Below are positions 1-11,469 of a stretch of 64,000 nucleotides of DNA, piece by piece. The first letter of the stretch is position 1; each line of letters opens with the position of its first letter. The DNA lies in contig NC_134932.1 in assembly GCF_051020765.1 (NCBI RefSeq), positions 9,858,001 through 9,922,000 on the forward strand, read 5' to 3'. The notes beneath the pieces are model-generated. The model was given only the letters and a program-made list of their open reading frames with translations. It was not told the origin of the DNA and ran no database searches. This DNA comes from Lasioglossum baleicum (Eukaryota > Arthropoda > Insecta > Hymenoptera > Halictidae). The position numbers were made by a program, and so were the translations under genes.

Positions 1-1975
1 GCGTGTGCGAGGGACGCATCACACATTCTCTCTGCCTCTCTCTCACTCTTCCTCTCTCTTTCTCGCTCTTTGGCGTGTTGGTAACGCGCTCGCGAGCGCG
101 CCGGGTACACAGGGTGTATCGCGAATCAATCGATTCGATCGGCTTGCAATTTGCCGGCGCAAGGAGAGTCGAGGGGATTTCGTAGATTTTTTTTGGATTC
201 ACGCGGACCCGTATAATTAGTCTCCCCCACAATGGAAACGCGTTTGAAAGTGCACGGGGTTGATTCTGTAGTTCGCTTTGAATGGCTGATTGCAGGGAAT
301 TTGTTCCGAGGCACGGTGTATTAATCTGAACGCCCCCGGGGCTGCGAAAAATGGATCGGATGGTGAACGGAAACTCATTATTATAAACACCCTTTCGCCT
401 ATTTAATTTTTCTACACTGAACCTATCGCCATTGGTCGACTGACCGGTTCCAGATTTCTTATTTCACGATTATTGGAATTCTAAAGATGTGTGCTTTCCT
501 GATAAATGATTAAATAGATATATTTAATAGCGCAGATATTATAATATGAACCGCACAAAGTTCAAATAGATTGAATCGTGTTATTTTTATGAGGCAACAT
601 GCATTTATACCGGCTACTTTCAAAGCTACTTTGCAACCTCGCTAATTTCTGAATAAACAAATTGTAAAATCTGCTCGAAGAGTACCCTTAAGTTTTCGAC
701 ATGATTTCGCATTTCTTGTTAAACATAAGTGTGCCTATCATAAGGCAGATTACAATTACAAAACGAATCCCACCTCGCTCAACTTACCATCCGAGTAATC
801 AACCACAATAATCCGGACTATTCTAAGACAATCCCCAACAGACATCTTCCTCTCAGAGTGCATCGTACCCGCCCACGCACACGTCTCCAGTTTCCTCCAT
901 CCTTCGATTTCCGTGGACGAATTCTACATCCGTGTAGCTCTCCAGTACAAAGAGAGAAGCACACGAACCTGTCGTCGATGTCGACCCACGGGTATACCCG
1001 TCCAGGCTGAGAACCTGCGCTCGCGAGCGAGCGGGTACGCGCCGAAACACGCGTGTGTGCTACCCGAACGATGGACCCGGGGGCGGGGGCGGGTCGGGGA
1101 GCGGCTCGTAGCTGGAACGGGACAACATATCAGAACGACTATCTATCGCTGCCTTTTACGCTAATTGATAAATCGTGTTACGTTAATGAATGCAGCGGAC
1201 GAGGCGGCCTGGGCCAGGGGAGAGGGCTGGAACTCGCTGCCTCGCGCGGACCACGACCAGACCACGTAAGGATAACGAGGAAATTGAAAATCTTGCGGTT
1301 ACGCGGACCGGTATCTTAAAGGTGCCGCGATGACGCGATTATGGCCGCGTTAGACGATGGGAACAGCCGCGGATCGTTCCCCCAGATATTCCCAGGGGTC
1401 GTTTCTTTTCCGCGACGATTAACCTCTCGCCCTACTGACGCAGAAGGCCTCCTCTGAACCCTGCGGTCCACGCGGAAACTCGCCGCAGTAATGGCCACTG
1501 TAAATTAGTAATAAGTCGCGCGCTGGCTATAGCAATAAAACGGTGTGCATCGGCTCTCAGTCTTTGTTTTTGCCGGGCTGAATGTTTCTGCATTTTTGCC
1601 GACGGTGACCGCGGATGTCTCGAGAGATTCAATGTCTCGAGCAGCAGCTTCGTGAAAATATTGTACAGTCGAAACTGTATTATAGGAAACACGGATTTAG
1701 TACAAACCAGAACAAATTAAATCTGATTTTTAAGAGTACCGCGTCTCACAACACTTCCGCTGAAAAACGTCCAGAAGAAAAATTGTTCTCCTACACCTCA
1801 TTTTGCAATGAGGATAAATGTCAAGTTACTCGATAACACCAGAGACAGCAACAATTAAGCTAACGCGGTATGTGGGTGTGCCATGAATACAAATGGAAGT
1901 AACTGATTCCGCGTTGGCGAGCAGGAACACTGATAAAGGTCTCCAGAGTTCACGAACCCTAAGTTATCGCTAATC
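1..1975. other. Gene-free stretch with CT-rich and GC-rich parts
   Basis: No protein or RNA gene is recognised. The first 80 bases are a CT-rich tract, followed by the short palindrome GCGCTCGCGAGCGC near base 91. From about 840 to 1500 the sequence is GC-rich with several chance frames under 90 codons that lack recognisable motifs. The rest is AT-rich and unremarkable. This could be UTR, intron or intergenic DNA; the sequence does not decide between them. Confidence 0.5.
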
Positions 1976-1977
1976 AC

Positions 1978-2128
1978 TAGACTAAAGATCCGCCTTTATG
2001 TAAAATAAAAATTGCTGCATCGATTGCAAGGAAGAGAAACTAAATTGAATGTTATCATATATTGACCGACACAATTTTGAATTTCATCTACTCTATTTTG
2101 CTATAAATACACAAAGATCCGCAGTCTA
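1978..2128. mobile_element. Short nonautonomous element, TAGACTG family (copy a)
   Basis: The right end reads GATCCGCAGTCTA and the left end starts TAGACT, followed by a diverged segment and AAAATAAAAATTG, which is also present in the copy at 7081-7549. The element is about 150 bp and carries no open frame. It is flanked by CTAATCAC on both sides, which could be an 8-bp target duplication of hAT type. Alternatively the outer TA may be the duplicated site, as in Tc1/mariner elements. The family is clear from repeated copies; the superfamily is inference. Confidence 0.6.
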
Positions 2129-2860
2129 CTAATCACAATGCAATTCATCCCCTGACTATCGGTACCTCGAGGCATTCGAGACATTCTCATTCTCGAGTGA
2201 TTTTTCTTTCGTTCCTTTTCGGTTTCTTTTCGATCGAACGAAACGGAATACGCTTTTTCATCAGCGTCAGAACGGGTGACCATGATTACGGGTTGACAGT
2301 ATCGGGCAAGGAGGCGGGGAGTGTTGCTTTGTAGCCGGGGCGACGGACCCGTAATTTAATGTACTCTCGCCGATTCCGCAGATAGCCGATGATGGGCGTA
2401 ACGTTGCGTTGGTAAAATGTTTCCGATGTCCCGAGAAGTGGCTTTGATAGTCCTCGTCTTTTTAATAAAGCCGGGAGAAGTTTTTCGGGGATGTGGGCGG
2501 CGCGCGACCGAGGGCTCCCCGAAGCGTTCTGAAGTTAATCGCATCGTAAATTTATGCCGCGACACCGTAACACGCCGGATCCATTCCGAATTTTGGTACT
2601 CGTGGCATTTGTACTCTCGTCGGACATCTGGCTCCTTTCAATCCTATCGACATTTCGGAAATATGTCCACTGGCCCACCGAATGGACACTTCTTGAATTT
2701 TTAACGAGATGCTCGTATTCTTTCTCTTCAATTCATTCATCGAGGACATGGGAACTGCACATCCAATTCCTGAAATTGCAAATAGAACATGAACAATATA
2801 GACTGAGGATCTTTATGCATTTGTAAAGAAATTAGTTGGACGAAACATAAAACAGTAATA

Positions 2861-3190
2861 CAGGGTGAGTCACCTAACGTTGCTACCTTAAATATCTTTG
2901 CTGTTTTTAAAGCCTAAGTATGAAGTCTACAAATAAGGGGCTTCAAAAATTAGTGAGTGATTAACGAATAGACTGCAAATTTTTCATGACTAATGCAAAA
3001 TAATAATGTTCTGGATAATTATAGTCACTGAACTCCTAATGAAAGGGACTATCATTGTAGGTGTTTAAAAAAGGGTGCTTCCATTAAAAAAATAAAGGTG
3101 ATATCTCTAAAAAAAATCACATGAAAACAAAAATATTTTTGGTGTCATGTGAGCCCCGCTGAACCATTCAACTCAATTTGACTCACCCTG
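2861..3190. mobile_element. 330-bp MITE with CAGGGTGAGTCA ends
   Basis: Perfect 12-bp terminal inverted repeats (CAGGGTGAGTCA and TGACTCACCCTG) bound a 330-bp AT-rich segment, and a TA lies immediately outside each end. There is no coding capacity. The subterminal bases (ACCTTAAATATCT) resemble those of the large hairpin at 44602-45033 and the solo end near 27405, so these may belong to one superfamily. TA target duplication points to the Tc1/mariner/pogo group, but no transposase remains to confirm it. Confidence 0.75.
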
Positions 3191-3296
3191 TATATTAGAA
3201 AAATTTAAGAATATTGTAATGTTGTTTTTAACGTAACATATAGCCATTAAGGGATGAAATCAATTTTTATTTTATTCTTGTCTCCCACAATCAATG

Positions 3297-3340
3297 CAGA
3301 ATATTTTTATTTTGCATAAAGATCCGCCTTCTATTGATGA
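3297..3340. mobile_element. Solo end of TAGACTG family
   Basis: Read on the minus strand, this piece begins TAGAAGGCGGATCTTTATGC and continues into AAAATAAAAAT, matching the left ends of the copies at 1978 and 7081. No partner end is visible nearby, so it is a truncated copy. Confidence 0.4.
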
Positions 3341-3344
3341 CAAA

Positions 3345-5928
3345 AAGAAATTTAAAGAAGGAAATTGTTTGTTTCCACGAGGCAATTATTATGATGAATA
3401 GAGAAAATTTCTCTCAAGGTCATGTTTCAAGGAATTGAAATATTCAGGAATGTTTAATCAACTTTTATTTTGGTGACGTTTCAGCGAAACACCGACGAGC
3501 CCCATTCGAAGTTAAGCAGATACGGGTCAAGGACGGAATAAACGTTCCATAGGCCATGTTAATCATTCGCCATTACCCCCGTGTTATGCATAGAGATTAC
3601 CCAGCGGCAATTTCCCGGAGTCTCTCTTGCTGCTCTTCTTTCTTGATCTTTGCAGCGAAACAAAGTTGAATTTTTATGCTTGCCAAATGAACTATTATAA
3701 GAGGCATGCATCGGATAAGAAGTGACAGGGGAGTAGTCGCTAGTAATGTATCGCTAATAACCCGTTCGTCTGGGATCTTGAAAACTTGCATATATAATAA
3801 TTTGGATCGGTAACTTCGGAAATCAATTTCTCTCACTCTGTCCGCGATAACACGCCCTCGTTCCGTGGATAATATTACATAGCTGGTGGAATAAATATAC
3901 AGGAGAAACGGGCCACTACCAAACGATTATTCAATGGCAACGCTATCGCAACGGGATTTTACAGTTGCTACAAGAAACGCACGGAGCTGCCGTTCTAATA
4001 AAGTCGGACGCGCCAATTAAGGACTCGGCGAAGGCAAATTTGTTTTCTCCGTTTCATAACTTTTCTAATAACGATACCGGAATACTCCACGCGGCCCCGT
4101 ATGTGTTTCGAGAACGAGGTTAATCCGCGGAAGAATAGCCGTGTATATGCAAACCGTGTAAGAAAGCCTCGTATTTAATGCAACGCTAATGTGCCACTAA
4201 TTAAGAGCACACATCGACGCAGACGAACACAACCAGATCAACGCGATATACTCTTTCGAGAATTTCATTCACTCGAAGAATAATACCATGCCTCTAACGA
4301 AACACTGATTTAATACACCGGTTGCGAGAGTAGTCGCAGGGAAAAACAGCGGCAATTAAGAACGCCAACTAAATTTATCTATCGCGATTCGAATCTACCG
4401 TTCTGATCCCGCTGATGATTGCATTATTGAATTCTGTTCTCGTTGCCGTTGCAACATGTTCAACATTTTAGCAGCTGGTCGAAGAAATTAAGAAAACCTA
4501 CAGGCAAGATATTAGCCTGATAAGATCAAACTGGAATTTTTCATGTCAGATTGGAGGACAAATGGGACCGATAAAAATTTAGTAACACGACGACTGAAGT
4601 ATGACGGAAACACCCACAAAGTTTCAGAGTCGTCGACTGCGTGTGTCTCTCGCAAAAAAATCGAAAATTTAGCTGGTCTTTGGTAAAAAGAAGTGTTCGG
4701 TTTAATGAGAGCGTTGGTATCCCGGTGGATAAAGTTATTAAGTCGAAGAATAAATATGTACGACGTGGAATAATAACGGTGTATATTTAATGGAACACTG
4801 ATTTAACGCAGCGCCGTGCCGGCACGACCATGGAAAAAAGCAACATTGTCGGAAAAACATTTAGAAGTAATAACAGGTATCGCTCGGGTCCGATGTTTTC
4901 ATAGATTACACGCCGCCGGGACGATCGGCAGAGAATGGGGGATGAGGACAGAGAGAGTAAAGAGTAAAGAGGAAAGAGGAGGAGGAGGAGGGTTGGGAAG
5001 GGGGTTGGTAATAGTGCGCGGGTCATAGTCGTCGAAGGGGAACGTTTACGCGAGCTTCAATCGGGCCGCATTAAGTGGTTCGCGTGAGAGCACGCACTAT
5101 ATAAAAATGCTCGGTCGCACTCAACTAAGATTAAACCACCGGTACGCTTCTTATAAGGGTTTAATCGAATTAATAAATCACCGGTGCTCACCGACCAATT
5201 CGCAGCGTGATATTTTTATTTCGCCACGGAGAAGATACCGGCGTCTTTACGAGCCACCGTCGTTCCCCTCCATTTCTTTTCTTTCTTTTTTTCGTAAAGA
5301 AACTTTTGGACGATTCATTCACGGGTCCGCGGAGTCTCAAGCTTTTGAATTTCGCGCCACGACGATCCCTAAGGGTTGTAGCGCTTGACGAGTTTCGTCG
5401 GATATTATCAATCTTCTCTTCCGAATCTACAAATAAAATTTGTATGTCTTTGTACGACGAACAACAACAAAAATGACAGCACAAATTTCAAGTGAGCTAC
5501 GGCGACTGCAAGCCAAATACGAAATTCATCGGGCAAACCATAAATACCCACCATTATGGACCATCTTATCCATCATTCTGTAGTCCAACAAGTTCATCGT
5601 GGCCTCGAAAAATTGTAAGAATCTGCGATTTAAATGAATCGCAAACCCTAAATTCAAAGATTTTTACATCTTACGATGTCTATTGCTTTTTTATGCGTCA
5701 ACTGATTTTAATGAAAATTTGTACATATATATAACTGACTTAGATTTACAAAATACGCGTTTGAAATTTTCATGACAGGCACAGACAAAAAGATTTAAAA
5801 ATCGTGACCTTTATTTTTTTCTTCGTAATTGCGACCAATAACAATTAAAAAAAAAATTATTTACACATTAATTGGTAAACTAATCCTTCTAACGTCTCAA
5901 AAAAAATTCAAGCTCTTGGGTCAGATTG
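3345..5928. other. Gene-free stretch
   Basis: No gene, RNA or clear repeat is recognised. A purine-rich tract with GGAGGAGGAGGAGG lies at about 4975-5010. The frames near 5107-5484 on both strands are overlapping shadows in one stretch and show no domain. A short piece at about 3490-3520 resembles part of a 5S rRNA but was rejected. Confidence 0.45.
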
Positions 5929-5932
5929 TTAA

Positions 5933-6149
5933 CACTAGAACTACCGAGCACTAACCGCAATTGGCATACATGCCTTATATCAATGACAAAACTGCATTTA
6001 TTTAGATTTCGTTTGAGTTTTGTTTAAATATATGCTTCAGTAAAGAAGTTCACTAAAAAAATTTCTGAGAAAAACATATTTATAATATTAGTATTTCTAA
6101 AAGAAAAAACCTGGAACCAGTCATTTTGATTGGTTCAGTAGTTCTAGTG
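5933..6149. mobile_element. piggyBac-type MITE, CACTAGAACTAC ends
   Basis: The ends are CACTAGAACTACCG and its near-perfect inverse (13 of 14 bases), bounded on both sides by TTAA (5929-5932 and 6150-6153). TTAA target duplication is the hallmark of piggyBac elements. The 217-bp interior is AT-rich and noncoding, so the element would depend on a transposase made elsewhere. Confidence 0.8.
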
Positions 6150-6159
6150 TTAAAAAGTT

Positions 6160-6890
6160 GTTCGTTTTTAAAATGTGTACGAATACTTTGTACACCCACT
6201 GTACACTTTCGGAGAGAAGTATAATTCACAAGCTCAGCGGCCATTCCTCAAATCAGCAATGGCGAAAAAGAGGATGGGTCTGAAGAACACAAGAGTCCCG
6301 TGTCGGAACGAAGCCACTCCACGTAGCAACCCCATTCAGGAACGTGCACATTTGTTTCGTTCTGGACGATGCGATGGTGCTGTTCGTAGAGCCCGGTACG
6401 CCCACGAGAGGGCTTGTCGTCTTATACTAATACCCGATCGGTCACTGGCCGATTCCCAATGGCACAGAGGCAAGATCTCCTCCGCTTCCGAACTTCTCTT
6501 CCCCTTTATTCCCTATCCCCTCGGATACCCCTCTGGCCCGGTTCAAGAAAGCCCGAACGTTATGCCGAATCCATTCATCAACCCCGTACCATCGCATGTC
6601 GGTGCGCGCAGCGGGGGAGAGTTAACGCGCAGCAAGGGCGCTGCCCTCTGAACTCGAGGAGATTCCTCACCGAGCGAGTAAATCGCTCGATCTCCGGCTT
6701 CCACCTCGAGTTATCGTTATTGGCCGCGATTCCGATCGGCACTGTCCACAAGATATGGCCTGCGAATTTCGCCACCGCCGCGGAACCACCCCCGCAAACA
6801 TAGGGCGCAACAGAGGTGCTGAAAATGACTGCTTAATTACTCAGGTTGTTGCATGTATCTCTGGTCGTAAGGAAAAACGCATGTAGAGCG
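6160..6890. other. Gene-free stretch with chance long frames
   Basis: Two overlapping plus-strand frames (6175-6651 and 6414-6803) run through GC-rich DNA. Neither shows a signal peptide, membrane segment or recognisable domain, and the first begins in repeat-flanking DNA. They are most economically explained as chance frames. Confidence 0.4.
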
Positions 6891-6900
6891 TAGAATTTCA

Positions 6901-7076
6901 TATTTACCAGAAAAAAGACTCAAAAAAATAATTCTATTTAACCGATGTCCGTTCAGAATTAGTGATCAAAACGTAATTGAGCTTTATAGTATGGGATTTA
7001 TGTATTCACCAGAAAAAATGTCGTGACAACTAATTCGAAAAGCTGAATCAAATAATGCAATTTAACCGATGTCCGT
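6901..7076. repeat. Diverged direct repeat, spacing about 100-125 bp
   Basis: Two units begin TATTTACCAGAAAAAA (6901) and TATTCACCAGAAAAAA (7003) and end with the same 16 bases TTTAACCGATGTCCGT (6937-6952 and 7061-7076). The interiors differ by insertions. This looks like an old local duplication just upstream of the mobile element at 7081. Confidence 0.6.
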
Positions 7077-7080
7077 CGTG

Positions 7081-7549
7081 CCGATTGCCGATCTTTATGC
7101 GAAATAAAAATTGTCTGCGTCGATTGCAAGAAATAGAATGCCTCTCTTAATAATTTTAATAGATGAGAAATCATATACAGTGTTCCCGCGATTGTTGTGA
7201 GAACCTCGGGGGTATCGAGTCTCAGGAAACGAAATGGTAGTACGTTTTTTTCCAAGTGTAAACGACGATCCTGGGTAAACAACGGTGCTAAGCGGGAAAT
7301 TATACATCGAGTATCATATAAATCCAATTTAGACACCCTAATACCTTAATTTCTTTGTAACGCGATCGACCGCCCAAGGGGAACCGCCTAGTAGTGGGGA
7401 TAAAAAAGTCACATCATCCGCATACCAGAAAGTCACATCATTCGCGGGAATACTGTATTGGCGTCCTTCAATTTTCAAAATATATTCCCACAATTTTGAA
7501 TTTCATTTACTCTATTCTCCTGTATAAATGCATAAAGATCCACAGTCTA
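7081..7549. mobile_element. TAGACTG-family MITE (copy b), interrupted
   Basis: The left part (GATTGCCGATCTTTATGC, then AAATAAAAATTG and ATTTTAATAG...AATCATATA) and the right part (ACAATTTTGAATTTCAT...GATCCACAGTCTA) match complete copies at 1978 and 18994. They are separated by the 278-bp element at 7178-7455. Removing that element and one TA restores the family sequence ATCATATATTG. No coding sequence is present. Confidence 0.65.
7178..7455. mobile_element. 278-bp CAGT-ended MITE nested in copy b
   Basis: The terminal inverted repeats are CAGTGTTCCCGCGATTG and, inverted, CAGTATTCCCGCGAATG (15 of 17). TA flanks both sides. The interior has no transposase. CAGT ends plus TA duplication resemble pogo-like elements; this assignment is inference. 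It is younger than the element it interrupts. Confidence 0.7.
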
Positions 7550-7559
7550 AGAATTAGCG

Positions 7560-8123
7560 ATCAATACTTTAAATGGCAATAGCTCGCAAATGAAATGATG
7601 TGACATGCGGCGGTCCTTCCTTATAACCGCAGATAAAATTTTTATAACCGCCTTTATCTTATTAAAATGACAGTACGTATGTATGCCACAACACCGGAGA
7701 AAAATATGCCGATTTCGACCATAAGCCGCCCGGTTCTTTTTTCTTCGTTATCGAGGATCTCCGGTTCCAACTCGTCACACGGGGATTTCTAGGGCTTTTC
7801 GTGTGAATCACACGGACCTGTCCTTCGCTTCTCTCTTTTTTTCTGGACGATTTTCGCCAGAGCCACCCCCTCGGCCACAGTTGTCCCCAGTACCTCAATT
7901 ACAGAGATTCGCGGGTAGATTCGGACGCAGCACCGAAGCTGACCGGTATCTGATGATTCGCGCCTGGTCCGATTCTTGCCGGGGGATTTTCGTCGCGGAC
8001 AATTTCCTCTGTTCGAACCTGTCCCCCGACTGTTTCGAACCTTTTTTTACCCCGTGGGGATCGTGTGACCGAAACCGGCCGTTTGATACGTTGCAATGCC
8101 GTTCCGAACATTTCTGGCTTCGG
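7560..8123. other. Gene-free stretch
   Basis: Nothing is recognised. Overlapping frames on both strands at 7662-8141 are chance frames in GC-rich DNA with no conserved motif. Confidence 0.4.
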
Positions 8124-8357
8124 TTAACGCGCTTTCTGTGAGGTGCTTAACACTTTACCCAGTTGGTCTATCCAGTAGCTTGGTTCGCAGTAATCTAGTT
8201 TATTGCTTGCTCGTTCTAAAAATGTTGTTGTTTCGTAATGGTGTTTGAAAAATTGGTTCTTAATAGAAAAGATTTTATTAATTGTTTCATTCACATACAT
8301 AGATGCTCCCAATTCCATACAATCAACATTCCTCCATACTTCACAAGTTCGCAACAA
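8124..8357 (-). CDS. Candidate small ORF or exon fragment, unrecognised
   Basis: The minus-strand frame is 77 codons and opens directly after a TGA. The first ATG is at 8318, giving 64 residues. Codon choice is varied and not low-complexity, and the peptide has a plausible globular make-up (the segment NKIFSIKNQFFKHHYETTTF is followed by FLERASNKLDYCEPSYWIDQ). I do not recognise a family. It has no visible TATA, signal peptide or membrane segment. It could be a lone exon, a gene relic or chance; a homology search is needed to decide. Confidence 0.22.
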   Translation of the reverse strand: MLRTCEVWRNVDCMELGASMYVNETINKIFSIKNQFFKHHYETTTFLERASNKLDYCEPSYWIDQLGKVLSTSQKAR

Positions 8358-8359
8358 AA

Positions 8360-9283
8360 TTCACAACTATTCCCGTCCGGAAAGCGACGGTAATAGTCTC
8401 CGCAATGAAATACATAGAAATCTGCATCCCCGCGAAACTCTGTGTAATGATCGCCGTTCACGCGGAAAAATTTTAATTTTAATTTCCAACGGGCGATCTG
8501 TAATTTAAATGTGATTCAAAGTGCGCGCGTGACGCGACGGTAAAAATCCAGCACGAAAGCAAACAGGTATTCGTCGGCGCGTTCGAATAATTTAAATACA
8601 TCGATAACGAGGTCCTGTGTAACTGTTGTAATGAGAGAGAGAGAGAAAGAGAGGGTACCGCGCGCTCTCCCGACAAAGCTTTGATTCGATCGTCGCAAGT
8701 ACGAGGAAAAAAATTTCGCTCGTCCGAACGGAATAGTAATCGCGCGATTGGCGTCGGGATAACAAAGCATCGGGCGCGGATTGTTTCGCAGACACGCCGA
8801 GTGGTTGTTCGGGGCTGGCCCCATTGTTCCCGCACGGGGCCGAAATAGTTAGGAGCGTTGTTCTCTTCACGACAACAGAATTTTTTTTGTACGCGCACGC
8901 GAGAGCAAGCGCGATACCTCATCGCGGAGACCGCGCGCGGCGGTAATAATTTTTGCACGGTGGCTCGCTAAAAAAACCGTCCCCGGGAAAATACGGACTC
9001 GCGGAAGATTGTTAACGCGAGAGTCTCTCGCCCAGTGTTTTGTAATTTGTGCGCGTAAACGAATCTCTTGCGCAATAATTTCTCCTCCCGCCTGACAGGG
9101 ATTCCCGCTTGATTAACCATTATTTACCGTTTACGCGGAAACCCACAAATTAAACACATCTGACCAGAAATTGGCCTCTGAGCAGCAAATTTAAATGCTA
9201 AAGATAGGGACCAGAAAGTTCCTCCTCCTTCGCGCGCGCCTATTACGATTCCGGTGAATTGAAATACTTTCTTTTTTAGGTGC
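8360..9283. other. Gene-free stretch, GC-rich
   Basis: This stretch has a GA-rich run near 8632 and CG-rich sequence from 8640 to 9060. The 159-codon minus frame at 8479-8958 overlaps two others and has a repetitive Ser/Leu tract from the GA run. No gene is supported. Confidence 0.4.
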
Positions 9284-9571
9284 TTACAAGGGAAGGATCC
9301 CAAGTGTCCGACTTCGATTTTGATAATTTTTTGCGAGACGATGGTATATGAATCCCTAATGATGTCTGCAAAATATTAGGTGTAGTTACTCAATAGAAGT
9401 TCCATTATACGTGTAAGCAGGTTGCGTGAAAGTTCAATTGTTTATATCTTTAAAACTATTGAGTAACTACACCTAATATTTTGCAGACATCATTAGGGAT
9501 CCATATACCATATCGTCCCACAAAAGATGATCAAAATCGAAGTCGGACACTTGGGGTCCTTCCCTTGTTAG
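9284..9571. mobile_element. Foldback element with 113-bp arms
   Basis: The left arm (9284-9396) and right arm (9457-9571) are inverted copies at roughly 90 percent identity or better by eye, around a 60-base loop. The arms include ACAAGGGAAGG, CAAGTGTCCGACTTCGATTT and CTAATGATGTCTGCAAAATA. There is no open frame of substance and no clear target duplication. As RNA this would fold into one long hairpin. It is probably a nonautonomous DNA element; its class is unknown. Confidence 0.75.
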
Positions 9572-9589
9572 AGTTTTGGATTTCTGAGA

Positions 9590-10229
9590 GGATATACATA
9601 TAAATCGTGAACACCGTTCAGTAATTTTCAAGGTGTTTACTATATTCCAAGTTTGACGACCCAATTATCGGACGATGCGGGCAAGAGAACGTTTTTAAAG
9701 CCACCATGGGCTACACCATTTTCCACATCGGATCCAAGGAAGGTAATAAAAGAAGTTCTACCATACCCTCCGATATACGACTTCATTGAGAAACGCAGTA
9801 GTAAAGAGGATTTATGCATGGCCAGTCTTACCACAAGACTGCGCCGCAGTAGGATATGTCGATCCACTAATCATGAAACAGACACAGCAGACTCGCCGCC
9901 AAGATATTGGTTGTTCGCTTACAATATCCATGGTTTCGAGAACAGGCGTGGATAAAACACATTTTATTATTCCAGCCTGCCATTTCGATCGGGCTCGATG
10001 TACTCGGTGTACTGTTGCCGGCGAGAACAGCGAAACGAAATAATAATTTCTTTATTGTCTGTTACGTGTACGTTCGTTGTAATTCATACTGAAGATTTGC
10101 ATTGAACTAATGTGGTGATACTAGAACGTTTTATAATAAATGAAAATCATCCAATGTAAGGCTGGTCTGTTCGCAATGAACATGTTCCGTCGAATGTCCG
10201 TAAAAATGAACACGTTAATGAAAGAAGAA
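9590..10229. other. Gene-free stretch with weak coding-like frame
   Basis: A 100-codon plus frame (9653-9955) opens with TTG and overlaps a second frame. AAG|GTAATA at about 9742 looks like a splice donor. No domain or partner exon is seen, so no gene is called. Confidence 0.3.
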
Positions 10230-10910
10230 GATTGACCTCGGTCGTTGAATTTGGTCCACGTTTTCGATCAAACGGTGCATCTAGCGACCGGAAGAGCAGA
10301 CCAGCTAGAAGCAAGTAGGCTAGGAGAGTATGCGAAGCGTCCGCTAACGAGAAACCTCGCGGCGAAGATGGAGCGAGGCGTGCAATTTGTTTGGAGACGC
10401 AGGTAGAGAGAGAGATTTGGTGGCCCCGATATTTATTGTTCTTTCGGGGCGTCGCGTCGGATCGAAAAGGTCCCTGGCCGGCGAGAGCCAGCGTGTCCGG
10501 ACGAGAAGAGCCTGAAACTGTTGATCCAGGCGACCTTGAATACCCGCGAGGCGAGGCGAGGCGAGGCAAGGCGAATAAGCAGCGGCGCGCGTTGCGCTGA
10601 ACACACTGCACCGCTCCGTTGCACTCCGTTGCAGGACAAACAGACGAAAGCGCGCACCGAACACTGCAGAGAGAGACTGGACCGCTAACAGAGAGGCTGT
10701 ATGGCGTCTCTGATTGCCCATTGTCCGACTAATAAGATATTCTATCATCTGTGGTCGTGGCGGCGCGGCGGTGGCCGGGGCCGTTTCGTCTGACGAAACT
10801 TTCCAAGCGGGCACCCACGGCCAATCACCTTCGAGATTTAACCGAGATCGGCCAATCATGGATCGCCGCGGACCACGGGCACACGGTGCGTTTCCTACTA
10901 CGTAAGTGCT
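10230..10910. promoter_or_regulatory. GC/CpG-rich region, possible promoter or 5' UTR
   Basis: The DNA is strongly GC- and CpG-rich compared with its surroundings. It carries a short tandem of GAGGC/GAGGCAAG around 10548-10575 and a CCGTTGCACT-type repeat near 10615. The 209-codon minus frame (10344-10973) and its overlapping partners lie within it and have no recognisable domain, as expected from stop-poor GC-rich sequence. A promoter role is inference from composition only. Confidence 0.2.
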
Positions 10911-11196
10911 CCGACGGGCTCGTTTTTCTCCGGCTGGTCGTTTTGCCGGGCAAATGAGCTCGGCGTAAGTCAACCGATAAATAATATCTGACTTCGCGAC
11001 CAGCTGCGAGCTTTAATGCGGCCCCGTGTAAAAGTGTAATGGGGGCTTAATTGAACCCACCCAGGACATCCACCGGACGTCTACGTAGGTAGCCCGTCTA
11101 TTTATATTCGCCTGCGCGGACGTCCGATACCATGGTTCGGATACGCTACGGATTCTACGATACCCTACACGTTAACCCATTCGCTCACCATTCCCT

Positions 11197-11460
11197 CCAT
11201 AAACACCGTAATTAAGACTACTTTGTTGTCGATAATAGTCTCTGTGCGAAGGAGAGTTTATGTTTATATTTCCAGCAGTCCGAAGCTAATTAGTGCAACT
11301 CGAAAGAAAGAAAAATGCCAGTGCATGTAAACGTTCAGAATTACGATTGTCCTTCATAAACACTGCTATTAAGACTACCTTGTTCCCCATAATGTTCTGC
11401 ATAGATATTCATGTTTATTGCGTAGTTACATTTGGAGCACCTAGAAGCCAATTAGTGCAA
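11197..11460. repeat. Diverged tandem duplication, unit about 105 bp
   Basis: Unit 1 (11197-11299) and unit 2 (11354-11460) share CATAAACAC, TTAAGACTAC, TTGTT, ATGTTTAT and AATTAGTGCAA in the same order. They are separated by about 55 bases. No gene is involved. Confidence 0.6.
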
Positions 11461-11469
11461 GTCCCTGAT

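Noticed and set aside
3485..3525. Possible 5S rRNA-like fragment (GAAGTTAAGCAG...CGGGTC)
   Set aside because: Only about 20 bases resemble the conserved 5S core, without the surrounding helices or length; chance is likely.
6175..6803. 158- and 129-codon plus frames
   Set aside because: Overlapping in different frames, no domain, and composition is typical of chance frames.
8479..8958. 159-codon minus frame
   Set aside because: It has a Ser/Leu tract from a GA microsatellite and overlaps two other frames on the same strand.
9653..10092. Coding-like overlapping plus frames after the foldback
   Set aside because: Two frames compete, the first opens with TTG, and no domain or partner exon is visible. 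The GTAATA donor is not enough.
10344..10973. 209-codon minus-strand frame, the longest in the window
   Set aside because: It lies in GC-rich stop-poor DNA with overlapping frames on both strands, and its peptide is Arg/Ala/Ser-rich with no domain.
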